From Sphingobacterium sp. (GTDB lineage: Bacteria > Bacteroidota > Bacteroidia > Sphingobacteriales > Sphingobacteriaceae): a stretch of 17,605 nt of DNA. The stretch spans positions 1 through 17,605 of the forward strand of contig JASLCA010000161.1 of NCBI GenBank assembly GCA_030146225.1. The letters run 5' to 3'. This document shows, piece after piece, positions 7,362-14,639 of the stretch (positions are counted from its first letter, which is position 1; each line of letters opens with the position of its first letter). The position numbers were made by a program, and so were the translations under genes. The notes beneath the pieces were generated by a model that saw only the letters and a program-made list of their open reading frames with translations, did no database searches and had not been told where the DNA came from.

Positions 7362-8267
7362 ATGAAAATACCTGATTTTCTTAAGAAAGGTGATAAAGTA
7401 GCTATTGTATGTCCAGCAAGCTACATAAAGGGCGATATAGAACTCGCTGTAAAGGTTTTAACAGACTGGGGGCTTGAGGTACTAGTTGGTCAGACAGTGA
7501 GCTCACAATTCCATCAATTTGCAGGCACTGACGAGCTGCGTACACAAGACTTACAGGCTGCCTTGGACAATCCAGCGGTCAAAGCAATCTTTGCAGCACG
7601 CGGCGGCTATGGTACAGTACGCATTATCGATCAATTGGATTTCAGGGAATTTAAGAAAGCGCCCAAATGGTTAATCGGCTTTAGTGATATAACTGTCTTA
7701 CACAGCCATATCCACAATAAGCTAGGCATCGCAACCATTCACGGTCAAATGCCAAAATCCTTTGAGGATAGCTCCAAAGAAGCGCTAGAATCCTTAAAGA
7801 AGGCGCTATTTGGCAAGTCCATGGACTACAGCTATCAGCAGCAAAGCTTTCCCAACCGCTCGGGCAAAGGAACTGGAGAATTAATTGGCGGCAACCTCGC
7901 CATTCTGCAAAGCATCTTAAGCTCCGACTCAGATGGCAAGTTTGATGGAAAGATCCTCTTTATTGAAGATGTAGGCGAGTCCCATTACAATATTGACCGT
8001 ATGCTATGGACACTGAAGCGGGCGCATAAATTCCAGAAGCTACAGGGTTTGATTGTGGGCGGCTTCACTTCCCTTAGCGATAGTGATCCCGCATTTGGGC
8101 AGCGCTTTGAAGAGATTATTATGGACAAGGTAAAAGACTATAACTACCCAGTTGCATTCGATTATCCAGCTGGACATATAGACAACAACCACAGCCTAAT
8201 CTTGGGAAAAAGAATACAGATGGAGGTAAAAAACGAAGAAACTTCACTCAAATACCTTGATGCATAG
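7362..8267 (+). CDS. ldcA: LD-carboxypeptidase (peptidase family S66, murein recycling)
   Basis: A 301-residue protein of the S66 serine peptidase family, which removes the terminal D-alanine from muramoyl-tetrapeptides in the cytoplasm during cell-wall recycling. Family signatures are AIVCPAS near the N-terminus, AIFAARGGYGTVRI (75-88), the nucleophile elbow LIGFSDIT with Ser108, FIEDVGE with Glu202, and YPAGHIDNNHSLILG with His272. These correspond to the Ser-Glu-His triad of the family. There is no signal peptide, in keeping with a cytosolic enzyme. The start ATG is preceded by a hairpin-forming repeat. Some S66 members (MccF) act on microcin conjugates instead, but the general form favours murein recycling. 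Confidence 0.92.
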   Translation: MKIPDFLKKGDKVAIVCPASYIKGDIELAVKVLTDWGLEVLVGQTVSSQFHQFAGTDELRTQDLQAALDNPAVKAIFAARGGYGTVRIIDQLDFREFKKAPKWLIGFSDITVLHSHIHNKLGIATIHGQMPKSFEDSSKEALESLKKALFGKSMDYSYQQQSFPNRSGKGTGELIGGNLAILQSILSSDSDGKFDGKILFIEDVGESHYNIDRMLWTLKRAHKFQKLQGLIVGGFTSLSDSDPAFGQRFEEIIMDKVKDYNYPVAFDYPAGHIDNNHSLILGKRIQMEVKNEETSLKYLDA

Positions 8268-8463
8268 TCAAAAGTTCGGTTTTTACGATTTTAATTTTTT
8301 CAATAATACCCGTTTAGTGCTGTAAGTATTGATTTAATAAAAAATCATTCTCGACAATTTCGTAATGATTAATGCTTTTTGTTCAATTCTTTACGAAAAA
8401 TATCCTTCAGGCTGTTCCGTTTGATATTCTCCATAACTTAGCTCTACAAAAATAAATTATGAT
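8268..8463. other. AT-rich intergenic region upstream of pckA with an imperfect palindrome
   Basis: This 196-base gap has no credible gene. Its clearest structure is the inverted repeat AATCATT (8343-8349) and AATGATT (8364-8370), with an inner CGA/TCG pair at 8352-8354 and 8360-8362. A short T-run follows at about 8375, so it might be a weak terminator for the carboxypeptidase gene or a protein-binding site. The only promoter-like box near pckA is TAACTTAG (8434-8441), one base off TAnnTTTG. Both readings are weak. Confidence 0.4.
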
Positions 8464-10068
8464 ATGGTTATGGAAATGGGACAACCAAATCCACTGAGCA
8501 TCAACGATAGTTTGGAATCTTTAGCAGCAAAAGTTCATTTGAACTTGGATGCATCTACCTTGGTAGACCAAACTATTCAACGCGGACAGGGAAAGATAAG
8601 TGACCAAAAGGCACTTTGTATTGAAACTGGTAAATTTACAGGCCGATCACCAAAAGACCGGTTTATTGTTGAAGACGATTATACAAAAGCTGTAGTTGAC
8701 TGGGGAGATGTGAATATCCCAATCTCAACCACGGTATTTGATAATCTACTCCAGAAAATGGAGCATTATCTAAAAGACAAAGAAGTATGGGTACGTAATT
8801 GCTATGCAGGAGCAGATCCGCATTACAGTATCAATGTAACGGTTATTAACACCACGCCATGGGCCAACTTGTTTTGCCATCACCTCTTCCTGAGACCAAC
8901 TCCGGAGCAGTTGAAAGACTATAAGCAAGAGTGGACCATCCTCCAAATTCCTGAATTCTTAGCAGACCCTGCTATAGATGGCACACGTCAAGAGAATTTC
9001 GCGATTATCAACTTCAGCAAGAAGATGATATTAATTGGTGGAACAGCGTATACAGGTGAGATGAAGAAGGGTATTTTCTCGGTATTGAATTTTATTTTGC
9101 CACATGAGCATGGGGTGTTACCTATGCACTGCTCGGCCAATGAAGGAGATGCTGGAGATACAGCCTTATTCTTTGGCTTGAGTGGTACAGGTAAAACTAC
9201 TTTATCAGCTGATGTAAGTAGACAACTAATTGGGGATGATGAGCATGGCTGGACGGCGAATAGTGTCTTTAACTTTGAAGGTGGCTGTTATGCTAAATGT
9301 ATAGACTTAAGTGCAGAAAAAGAGCCACAAATCTTTGCTGCTATTAAGCATACTACATTGTTAGAGAATATTCAGTTCTTCCCAGGTACCAATGAAGTGA
9401 ACTATGCAGATGCTAAGCTTACGGAGAATACCCGTGCAGCATACCCAATCTATCAGATTGAAAATGCAAAAGAAGTCTCCATCGGGAATGTTCCAAAGAA
9501 CATCTTCTTCTTAACCTGTGATGCATACGGTGTATTGCCTCCAATTTCGAAGTTGACAAAGGCCCAAGCGATGTATCACTTTATCTCAGGCTACACAGCT
9601 AAGGTAGCAGGAACCGAAGTGGGAATTTCAGAGCCTCAGACTACATTTTCAGCATGTTTTGGAAAAGTATTCTTACCTGCACATCCGACAAGGTATGCAG
9701 AGTTACTTGGCAAGAAGCTTGAGGAGCAGGATGATGTTCAGGTATGGCTAGTCAATACTGGCTGGACAGCTGGAGCTTATGGGGTAGGCAGTCGTATTAA
9801 ACTGAAGTATACCAGAGCCATGGTTCAGGCTGCCCTAGAAGGCAAGTTAAATACTGTAGATTTTACGCCGCATCCAGTATTCGGAGTATTAATGCCAAGC
9901 ACTTGTCCACAAGTACCTGATGAAATTTTAAATCCAAAAGACACTTGGGCGGATAAAGCAGCTTATGATGCACAAGCAAAAAGCTTAGCGACATTGTTTA
10001 TTAAGAACTTTGAAAACTATGCCGACAAAGCAAATGCAGAAATACGCAGCGCTTCCCCAATAGTTTAA
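8464..10068 (+). CDS. pckA: Phosphoenolpyruvate carboxykinase (ATP)
   Basis: A 534-residue cytosolic enzyme interconverting oxaloacetate + ATP and PEP + CO2 + ADP, the entry to gluconeogenesis; in anaerobes it can run toward oxaloacetate. Signatures of the ATP type are ETGKFTGRSPKDRF (54-67), the P-loop GLSGTGKTT (238-246) preceded by HCSANEGDAGDTALF, the kinase-2 motif LIGDDEHGW (255-263), and TGWTAGAYGVGSRIKLKYTR near 432-451. Length is normal for the family. Three in-frame ATG codons (8464, 8470, 8476) lie within the first five codons and the exact start cannot be decided by eye; I used the first. It stands alone, followed by a palindromic terminator. Confidence 0.97.
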   Translation: MVMEMGQPNPLSINDSLESLAAKVHLNLDASTLVDQTIQRGQGKISDQKALCIETGKFTGRSPKDRFIVEDDYTKAVVDWGDVNIPISTTVFDNLLQKMEHYLKDKEVWVRNCYAGADPHYSINVTVINTTPWANLFCHHLFLRPTPEQLKDYKQEWTILQIPEFLADPAIDGTRQENFAIINFSKKMILIGGTAYTGEMKKGIFSVLNFILPHEHGVLPMHCSANEGDAGDTALFFGLSGTGKTTLSADVSRQLIGDDEHGWTANSVFNFEGGCYAKCIDLSAEKEPQIFAAIKHTTLLENIQFFPGTNEVNYADAKLTENTRAAYPIYQIENAKEVSIGNVPKNIFFLTCDAYGVLPPISKLTKAQAMYHFISGYTAKVAGTEVGISEPQTTFSACFGKVFLPAHPTRYAELLGKKLEEQDDVQVWLVNTGWTAGAYGVGSRIKLKYTRAMVQAALEGKLNTVDFTPHPVFGVLMPSTCPQVPDEILNPKDTWADKAAYDAQAKSLATLFIKNFENYADKANAEIRSASPIV

Positions 10069-10069
10069 A

Positions 10070-10104
10070 ACAAAAAAGGCAGCGAAATTCGCTGCCTTTT
10101 TTGT
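10070..10104. terminator. Palindromic bidirectional terminator between pckA and the oxidase operon
   Basis: Two perfect 17-bp arms, ACAAAAAAGGCAGCGAA (10070-10086) and its complement (10088-10104), flank a single A. The GC-rich core GGCAGCGA is bordered by A6 on one side and T6 on the other, so each strand gives a hairpin followed by U residues. It starts 2 bases after the pckA stop and ends 29 bases before the stop of the minus-strand operon. Confidence 0.92.
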
Positions 10105-10133
10105 TTCTATAGTCACGCGTAATAAGTAAGCTC

Positions 10134-10604
10134 TTACTTTTTCGGTAAATAAACCTTAGCATGCCAGCTGTCTTTAAGGGGAACCTCCCACTTATCCACT
10201 AAATCATCGGCACTTGTTAACATATTGTTGAAAACTGTGGTCGTTTCGTTAAGAACGCCACTATCTACCATGGCTTGAAAATCAGCAGACGCTGCTAAAG
10301 CAATCGCCCCATCTTGTGGCTGTCTATAAGCGATCTGTAAACGATCGAATAGATTAATGCCCAATTCCTTTTGTATGGTGTCCAATACCCGAACAGACTT
10401 GTCGATGGAACAGCCCGTTACCATAGCCTTGGACTCATCAACAATTAAGAAGACAAAGAGCTTATACTTAATTTCAAAACTCCCCAACAACTCATTGCCA
10501 TGTGCCGTCCATTCTTGTACAAAGTCTGTTAACAACTCCGACATACGCGTGCATTCAGCATCGGTAAGGATGCGATTGCTCTGATAAATCCACAATTTCT
10601 TCAT
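10134..10604 (-). CDS. Conserved Bacteroidota protein of unknown function (often mislabelled 'ABC transporter ATPase')
   Basis: 156 residues, soluble, with no signal peptide or membrane segment. I recognise it as a small protein widespread in Bacteroidota and commonly annotated 'ABC transporter ATPase', but there is no Walker A, Walker B or LSGGQ motif, so that name is unsupported. Distinctive features are WIYQSNR (5-11), EWTAHGNEL (31-39), VDESKAMVTGCSIDKSV (55-71, with the only Cys besides Cys18), FNN (125-127) and WEVPLKDSWHAKVYL (139-153). It is the last gene of the oxidase operon, 10 bases after DUF420, and shares the pckA terminator. The link to respiration is by position only. Confidence 0.85.
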   Translation of the reverse strand: MKKLWIYQSNRILTDAECTRMSELLTDFVQEWTAHGNELLGSFEIKYKLFVFLIVDESKAMVTGCSIDKSVRVLDTIQKELGINLFDRLQIAYRQPQDGAIALAASADFQAMVDSGVLNETTTVFNNMLTSADDLVDKWEVPLKDSWHAKVYLPKK

Positions 10605-10614
10605 AACTCAGTAC

Positions 10615-11160
10615 TTAAGCGTAAACATAATAAGGGGATATCATCAGATAGACGATAACGCCAGTTACAGCCACGTACAACCACATTGGATACGTAATCC
10701 GTGCTAGGCGCTTGTGACGCTCATATGCACCAGCAATCCCTCTTACAAAGGTAAACAGTACAAAAGGGATAATAATGATGGAAAGTAATATATGTGTAAT
10801 AAGAATAAAATAATAGACATAACGGATCCAACCTTCACCACCAAATGCAGTAGAAGTTGAAGTCATATGATAAGCCACATACATCACTAAGAAGGCAGCC
10901 GAGCAGGCCATACAAGCCTTAATTAGGTTCTCATGCAACTTAGCATTGCCTTTCTTAATCGCAGCCACTGCAGCAAAAAGCAAAACAGCGGTAATCCCAT
11001 TAACGGTTGCGTAAATAGGCGGCAAGAAAGACAAGGGCTTCACATCATAGCCTAGCTTTGGCAAGTTCACACCAAATAGGGCTGCTACAGCCAGTGGAAC
11101 AATAATGGAAAGTGCCACAATCCATTTTTTATATTTCTTTTCTGCTTCAGTCATTCCCAT
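10615..11160 (-). CDS. DUF420 membrane protein, probable CtaM/YozB-like oxidase assembly factor
   Basis: 181 residues with about five hydrophobic segments (roughly 13-32, 48-67, 83-99, 112-137, 155-176). It belongs to DUF420, the family of Bacillus YozB and Staphylococcus CtaM, the latter being needed for activity of an aa3-type oxidase. Histidines at 76 (KLHENL), 98 (AYHMT), 123 (ITHILL) and 149 (YERHKRLAR) match the conserved histidines of the family and could bind heme or copper. It starts one base after the SCO-like gene's stop, so translation is probably coupled. Start choice between the ATG at 11160 and the one two codons later is open. The assembly role is inferred from family and operon. 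Confidence 0.88.
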   Translation of the reverse strand: MGMTEAEKKYKKWIVALSIIVPLAVAALFGVNLPKLGYDVKPLSFLPPIYATVNGITAVLLFAAVAAIKKGNAKLHENLIKACMACSAAFLVMYVAYHMTSTSTAFGGEGWIRYVYYFILITHILLSIIIIPFVLFTFVRGIAGAYERHKRLARITYPMWLYVAVTGVIVYLMISPYYVYA

Positions 11161-11161
11161 A

Positions 11162-11881
11162 TTACTTTTGTTCTATTTTTGAAGGTCTATTCCTAATTTC
11201 CTCAACAACTTGAAGTTTGATCTCATCCTCTAAACGATCGATCTCTCCCTTTTGACTAATATCATAAAAGCCACGAATGCGACGTTTAGAATCAATCATA
11301 ACAAATTGATTGCTGATCAGAAAGCTTGTACTATCCGTAGGATCTACCATAGCGTCGATCAGCATCTTCTGCTTCGCATAGGCAAAGATATCGACTGAAG
11401 GTTGAAAGACGACCTCCCAGTTCTTGCTCCCCATAGTCTTATATGGCTTAGCAAAATCCTGAAGATCAGCCAAGGATTCCTGCGGGTCAACAGATATGGA
11501 ATAGAAGTGAACGAATGGATTTTCTTTGAAGCGTGTAGACAAAGCATCCACATGGTCAAACATCAGCTTGGAGAAAGATTTATCCTTGCTGTAAAACAAA
11601 TGTGCAACCGTAAAGACGGTATCCACACCTAAGAATTGGACCTGCTGTCCATCTAAGCTTTGAAATTCAATCTGAGGAAGTGTATGAAAGATAGTATCTG
11701 GGTATTCTCGACCCCAGTTACGTTTCATCTCACCGCTTAGCACCTTGTCACCAAATACAGGCAATGAAACATATTCATTAGCACCAAATTTGTTAACCGC
11801 TATATATAAAAATCCTGGCAACAGTAAAACCATTGCCAGGATAATTACCTTAGATTTATTTCTTTGAGTAGGTTTACTCAT
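11162..11881 (-). CDS. SCO1/SenC-family protein lacking the copper-binding cysteines
   Basis: 239 residues: a short basic N-terminus, one membrane anchor (about 12-30), then a thioredoxin-like SCO domain facing the periplasm. SCO features kept are LPQIEFQSLDGQQV (68-81), FVHFYSISVDPQESL (123-137), NWEVVFQP (154-161) and FVMIDSKRRIRGFYD (193-207). Canonical SCO proteins have FFTSCPxxCP; here the aligned stretch is LFYSKDKSFS (95-104), so the two cysteines become Lys99 and Phe103. There is no cysteine anywhere in the protein, and the copper-binding His before the 'FVMID' strand is replaced by an Asn/Gln pair (191-192). It therefore cannot bind Cu in the known way. It lies in the oxidase operon between subunit IV and DUF420. 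Confidence 0.88.
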   Translation of the reverse strand: MSKPTQRNKSKVIILAMVLLLPGFLYIAVNKFGANEYVSLPVFGDKVLSGEMKRNWGREYPDTIFHTLPQIEFQSLDGQQVQFLGVDTVFTVAHLFYSKDKSFSKLMFDHVDALSTRFKENPFVHFYSISVDPQESLADLQDFAKPYKTMGSKNWEVVFQPSVDIFAYAKQKMLIDAMVDPTDSTSFLISNQFVMIDSKRRIRGFYDISQKGEIDRLEDEIKLQVVEEIRNRPSKIEQK

Positions 11882-11899
11882 AGAATATATCCCGTTAAA

Positions 11900-12280
11900 T
11901 TATTTGTGAGGAAAAATCTCGTGTGGATTGAAAGCTCCGTTCATAAAGTCACCTTCAGTCAACATTAACAAGATAAAGTAAACTATAAACAAGAACACTA
12001 CACTACAGCATATTATAAACCCGGACTTTTCAAATTTCAAGTGCATGAAATAAGCCACAATATAAAACGCTTTGACTAGTGTAAGTACAATGTAAATAAC
12101 ATTGACTAACATGCCCTTTTCTAAAATTCCCCAGTGGTGTACAAAACCCAAAGCTATCAAGAACTCTAAAGCTGTTAAAGCTAATAGAATGAAGAAAACT
12201 CTCCAGATACCTTTCTTATCCATCCCTGCATGATCATCATGCGGAGCGTGTGAAGCTGCTATATTATCGTGATTTGTCAT
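11900..12280 (-). CDS. Cytochrome c oxidase subunit IV (CyoD/CtaF-type)
   Basis: 126 residues with three membrane segments (about 26-47, 57-78, 87-107) and the family hallmark VKAFYIVAYFMHLKFE (69-84). This small subunit of prokaryotic heme-copper oxidases stabilises the complex and has no cofactor. The N-terminal tail before the first helix is rich in His and Asp (HDNIAASHAPHDDH, 4-17), which may bind metal. It sits between subunit III and the SCO-like gene, 18 bases before the latter. ATG start; no Shine-Dalgarno sequence. Confidence 0.92.
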   Translation of the reverse strand: MTNHDNIAASHAPHDDHAGMDKKGIWRVFFILLALTALEFLIALGFVHHWGILEKGMLVNVIYIVLTLVKAFYIVAYFMHLKFEKSGFIICCSVVFLFIVYFILLMLTEGDFMNGAFNPHEIFPHK

Positions 12281-12312
12281 TATCGTATAATCGTTAAGAA
12301 TCTATTAAAATC

Positions 12313-12334
12313 AATTAGACTAAAATTAGACTAA
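12313..12334. repeat. 11-bp tandem duplication over the subunit III stop codon
   Basis: AATTAGACTAA occurs twice back to back (12313-12323 and 12324-12334). Read on the minus strand, the first copy holds the last codons and TAA of the subunit III gene and the second repeats it in the spacer. It looks like a replication-slippage duplication. Confidence 0.8.
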
Positions 12335-13063
12335 GTAGAAGAATGTAAATACAAACACCCATACTAAATCCACAAAGTGCCAATACAAACCAACTTTCTC
12401 AATCATAAGGTATGTACCACGTCTTTCGAAGGTATTGTTCAAAGTCATGCACAACACGATAATGTTTAACAAGATACCGATAGACACGTGGAATCCGTGG
12501 AAGCCCGTAATCGTAAAGAATAAGTTAGAGAACTGTAAAGCTGCGGTGTAGGAAATATCCTTGGTGAAATAAGGTGCTAAAGCATCTACAATTGCATCCC
12601 CCTCTAATCCTGTAGCAGGGTTTCTGCCGAACCAAAATCCTTGGTGATGTAAGTGAGACCACTCTATAGCCTGACAGCCTAAGAACATCAATCCACCTAA
12701 TACGGTCCACATCATCCATTTAATAACTTCATCTCGCTTGTTTCTATGTCCTGCATCTACGGCCAATACCATCGTTACAGAGGACATAATCAAAATAAAA
12801 GTCATGATACCCACAAACACAAGTGGTTGTCCAGACTCGGCAATACCTGGTATAGACTGGAACACTTTATCCGCGTCAATCCATGTAGGCTGCGCAAACT
12901 TCTGCGTACCATAATAAATCAGGAATGCAGAAAAGGTAAATGCATCCGATACCAAGAAAAACCACATCATGATCTTTCCATACTCTAAGTTCCAAGGCGA
13001 CTTACCACCGTTCCAAGGGCCGTCTTTTACCTTATCTAATTGCGATACAGTTGTTGTACTCAT
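12326..13063 (-). CDS. coxC: Cytochrome c oxidase subunit III
   Basis: A 245-residue inner-membrane protein. Early helices carry WFFLVSDAFTFSAFL (34-48), followed by GCQAIEWSHL (129-138), FTITGFHGFHVSIGI (183-197) and EKVGLYWHFVDLVWVFVFTFFYL (222-244), the last two being standard subunit III signatures. Subunit III has no metal but packs against subunit I near the D proton pathway entry and stabilises turnover. It is the longer of two adjacent subunit III-family genes and ends in the usual terminal helix. It starts 9 bases after its shorter neighbour. Confidence 0.95.
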   Translation of the reverse strand: MSTTTVSQLDKVKDGPWNGGKSPWNLEYGKIMMWFFLVSDAFTFSAFLIYYGTQKFAQPTWIDADKVFQSIPGIAESGQPLVFVGIMTFILIMSSVTMVLAVDAGHRNKRDEVIKWMMWTVLGGLMFLGCQAIEWSHLHHQGFWFGRNPATGLEGDAIVDALAPYFTKDISYTAALQFSNLFFTITGFHGFHVSIGILLNIIVLCMTLNNTFERRGTYLMIEKVGLYWHFVDLVWVFVFTFFYLV

Positions 13064-13072
13064 TTTTTACTA

Positions 13073-13657
13073 TTATTGATTCAAAAGTAAGAAAACATAA
13101 ATATAAATCCATAAAAGATCGAGAAAATGCCAAAATATACTGGCTAAATCCATGCGGAAAAGGTTGTCAGCAAATGATAGAGGCTTTGCAGCGCCTATAT
13201 AGCATCTGACCAATACGATCAAACCCGCAATAATATGTGCTAGGTGTAAACCGGTAAAGACATATAAGAAGGATTGTGAAGCATTGTTATTCACAAAATA
13301 TATACCTTGCTCAGCAAACACTGACCAGGAATGAACCTGAAGCACGAAGAATAAAATCCCTAATACAAGGGTTACTAATAAGAACAATTTCTGCTTAGCG
13401 GCTTGTTCAGCTTTCGCTGCCTTAACGGCTAAGTGCAATGTTAAACTGCTTAGCAAAATAGCGATGGTACTGTAGATAAACGTATCTGGCAACAAGGTCT
13501 TAATGCCTTTGTCAACCCCACTCGCCGTGTATACGATGAATCCGCTGGATAAAGCCGCAAACATCATAAACATACCAATCATGCCTAGCCAAAGATTAAA
13601 TTTCTTTGCCTTGCGCGTTTGGAGTAAATCCTCTGTTAAATATTCTGTGTTTCCCAT
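13073..13657 (-). CDS. Second, shorter subunit III-family heme-copper oxidase protein
   Basis: 194 residues with five membrane helices. It has GLHLAHIIAGL (136-146) and FWHFLDLLWIYIYVFL (175-190), the same signatures as its neighbour, but lacks the extra N-terminal helices and the long loop of the longer subunit III. I chose ATG at 13657, giving MGNTEYL; an in-frame TTG at 13681 would extend it by eight residues into the end of ctaB and is less likely. With this start, the gene begins one base after the ctaB stop (TAA-A-ATG), suggesting coupled translation. It is probably a structural oxidase subunit; it could also be a NorE-like accessory protein, but the operon favours the former. Confidence 0.9.
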   Translation of the reverse strand: MGNTEYLTEDLLQTRKAKKFNLWLGMIGMFMMFAALSSGFIVYTASGVDKGIKTLLPDTFIYSTIAILLSSLTLHLAVKAAKAEQAAKQKLFLLVTLVLGILFFVLQVHSWSVFAEQGIYFVNNNASQSFLYVFTGLHLAHIIAGLIVLVRCYIGAAKPLSFADNLFRMDLASIFWHFLDLLWIYIYVFLLLNQ

Positions 13658-13658
13658 T

Positions 13659-14567
13659 TTATGTAAAAGGAATAAAGTCAAATAATAATATTAACTGGGT
13701 CAAGGGAAGATAAAGGAATGAAGTATACATTACTTTCTTCGCCGAAGCGTCAGTCATGGATTTTAAATGCTGAAACCCATAAAAAGCAAACATGATTCCC
13801 CCTAACAGGGAAACAGCTGTAAACACCCAACCACCAAAGCCATAGTACAGGGGCAGGAAGCCTACAGGAATCATCATTACAGCTGACAAAAAGATCATCC
13901 AAGCTGAAATCTTATCCTTCTCTTTGGTAGGCAATAGCCTAAAGCCCGCATTCTTGTAATCCGCATCCGCCACCCAAGCAATTGCCCAGAAGTGTGGAAA
14001 CTGCCATACAAACTGAATGGCAAAAAGAACCAGCGGGGTAATCACAATCGCGGCTTCACTCACCTCAGCATAGGCTAAGCCAAAGCCAGCAGATTCAAAG
14101 GCGGCAAAGTACCCAATCAATGGGGGCAATGCACCCGGAAAGGCTCCTACAAAAACAGCAATTGGTGACTTCTGCTTTAAAGGCGTATAGATAAAGGCAT
14201 AAAGAATAATAGAGAATACTGATAAAAGTCCTGCTATAAAGTTTAAGCGTACTAATAATAAGGTACCAAAAATCCCCATAAACAAACTCAATACCAAGGC
14301 TTGTCCCGTGGTCATACGACCAGAAGGCAAGGGCCTGTCTTCCGTACGCTTCATCAGCTTGTCTAAATCTTTCTCAATAATTTCATTAAAACCATTAGCC
14401 GATCCTGTAATAAAGAAACCACCTATAGTAAGAATAAACCAATTGAGCCAAATGATGTCGCCTTGTTGCTTCGCACCAATTAAAAATGCTACGGAAGCTG
14501 AGAAAACAACAGTTAATGTAAGCCTAAGCTTAACTAATTTGTTGAAATCGGATACAAACTGCTTCAT
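13659..14567 (-). CDS. ctaB: Protoheme IX farnesyltransferase (heme O synthase)
   Basis: A 302-residue polytopic UbiA-family prenyltransferase that adds farnesyl to heme B to form heme O. The first Asp-rich region reads NGFNEIIEKDLDKLMKRT (58-75, with Glu in place of one Asp, then RPLPSG 78-83). The second loop has QFPHFWAIAWVADADYKNAG followed by RLLP. About nine hydrophobic segments are present. The gene is preceded by AAAGGAGG (14580-14587), unlike most genes here, and a weak TAnnTTTG-like box in the 72-base gap before it. Its product is the substrate of CtaA, encoded just upstream in the operon. Confidence 0.95.
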   Translation of the reverse strand: MKQFVSDFNKLVKLRLTLTVVFSASVAFLIGAKQQGDIIWLNWFILTIGGFFITGSANGFNEIIEKDLDKLMKRTEDRPLPSGRMTTGQALVLSLFMGIFGTLLLVRLNFIAGLLSVFSIILYAFIYTPLKQKSPIAVFVGAFPGALPPLIGYFAAFESAGFGLAYAEVSEAAIVITPLVLFAIQFVWQFPHFWAIAWVADADYKNAGFRLLPTKEKDKISAWMIFLSAVMMIPVGFLPLYYGFGGWVFTAVSLLGGIMFAFYGFQHLKSMTDASAKKVMYTSFLYLPLTQLILLFDFIPFT

Positions 14568-14579
14568 GAATATTATTTT

Positions 14580-14587
14580 CCTCCTTT
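14580..14587 (-). promoter_or_regulatory. Strong Shine-Dalgarno sequence of ctaB (AAAGGAGG)
   Basis: AAAGGAGG on the minus strand is an extended complement of the 16S rRNA 3' end and ends 12 bases before the ctaB ATG. Such sequences are rare in Bacteroidota, and the other genes in this window lack one except ctaA. Confidence 0.7.
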
Positions 14588-14615
14588 AAAAACGTAACTG
14601 AACACTATAATTTGA

Positions 14616-14623
14616 CAAAGGTC
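14616..14623 (-). promoter_or_regulatory. Weak internal promoter candidate (GACCTTTG) before ctaB
   Basis: GACCTTTG differs by one base from TAnnTTTG and lies about 50 bases upstream of the ctaB start, in the longest (72-base) complete gap of the operon. No convincing -33 box is present. It could allow separate expression of ctaB and the genes after it. Confidence 0.25.
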
Positions 14624-14639
14624 CACATCTTGCCGCACA

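Noticed and set aside
8268..8463. Possible small RNA or riboswitch before pckA
   Set aside because: Only one weak AT-rich hairpin is visible; no known riboswitch core or small RNA pattern is recognisable by eye.
10134..10604. ABC transporter ATPase annotation for the last operon gene
   Set aside because: No Walker A, Walker B or signature motif exists in its 156 residues.
11162..11881. SCO-like gene as a pseudogene
   Set aside because: The frame is full length with intact fold motifs, a membrane anchor and tight 1-18 base spacing to its neighbours, so loss of the cysteines looks like a functional change rather than decay.
13658..13681. TTG-initiated extension of the short subunit III gene into ctaB
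   Set aside because: The ATG at 13657 fits the TAA-A-ATG junction and gives a normal N-terminus; the extension only re-reads the end of ctaB.
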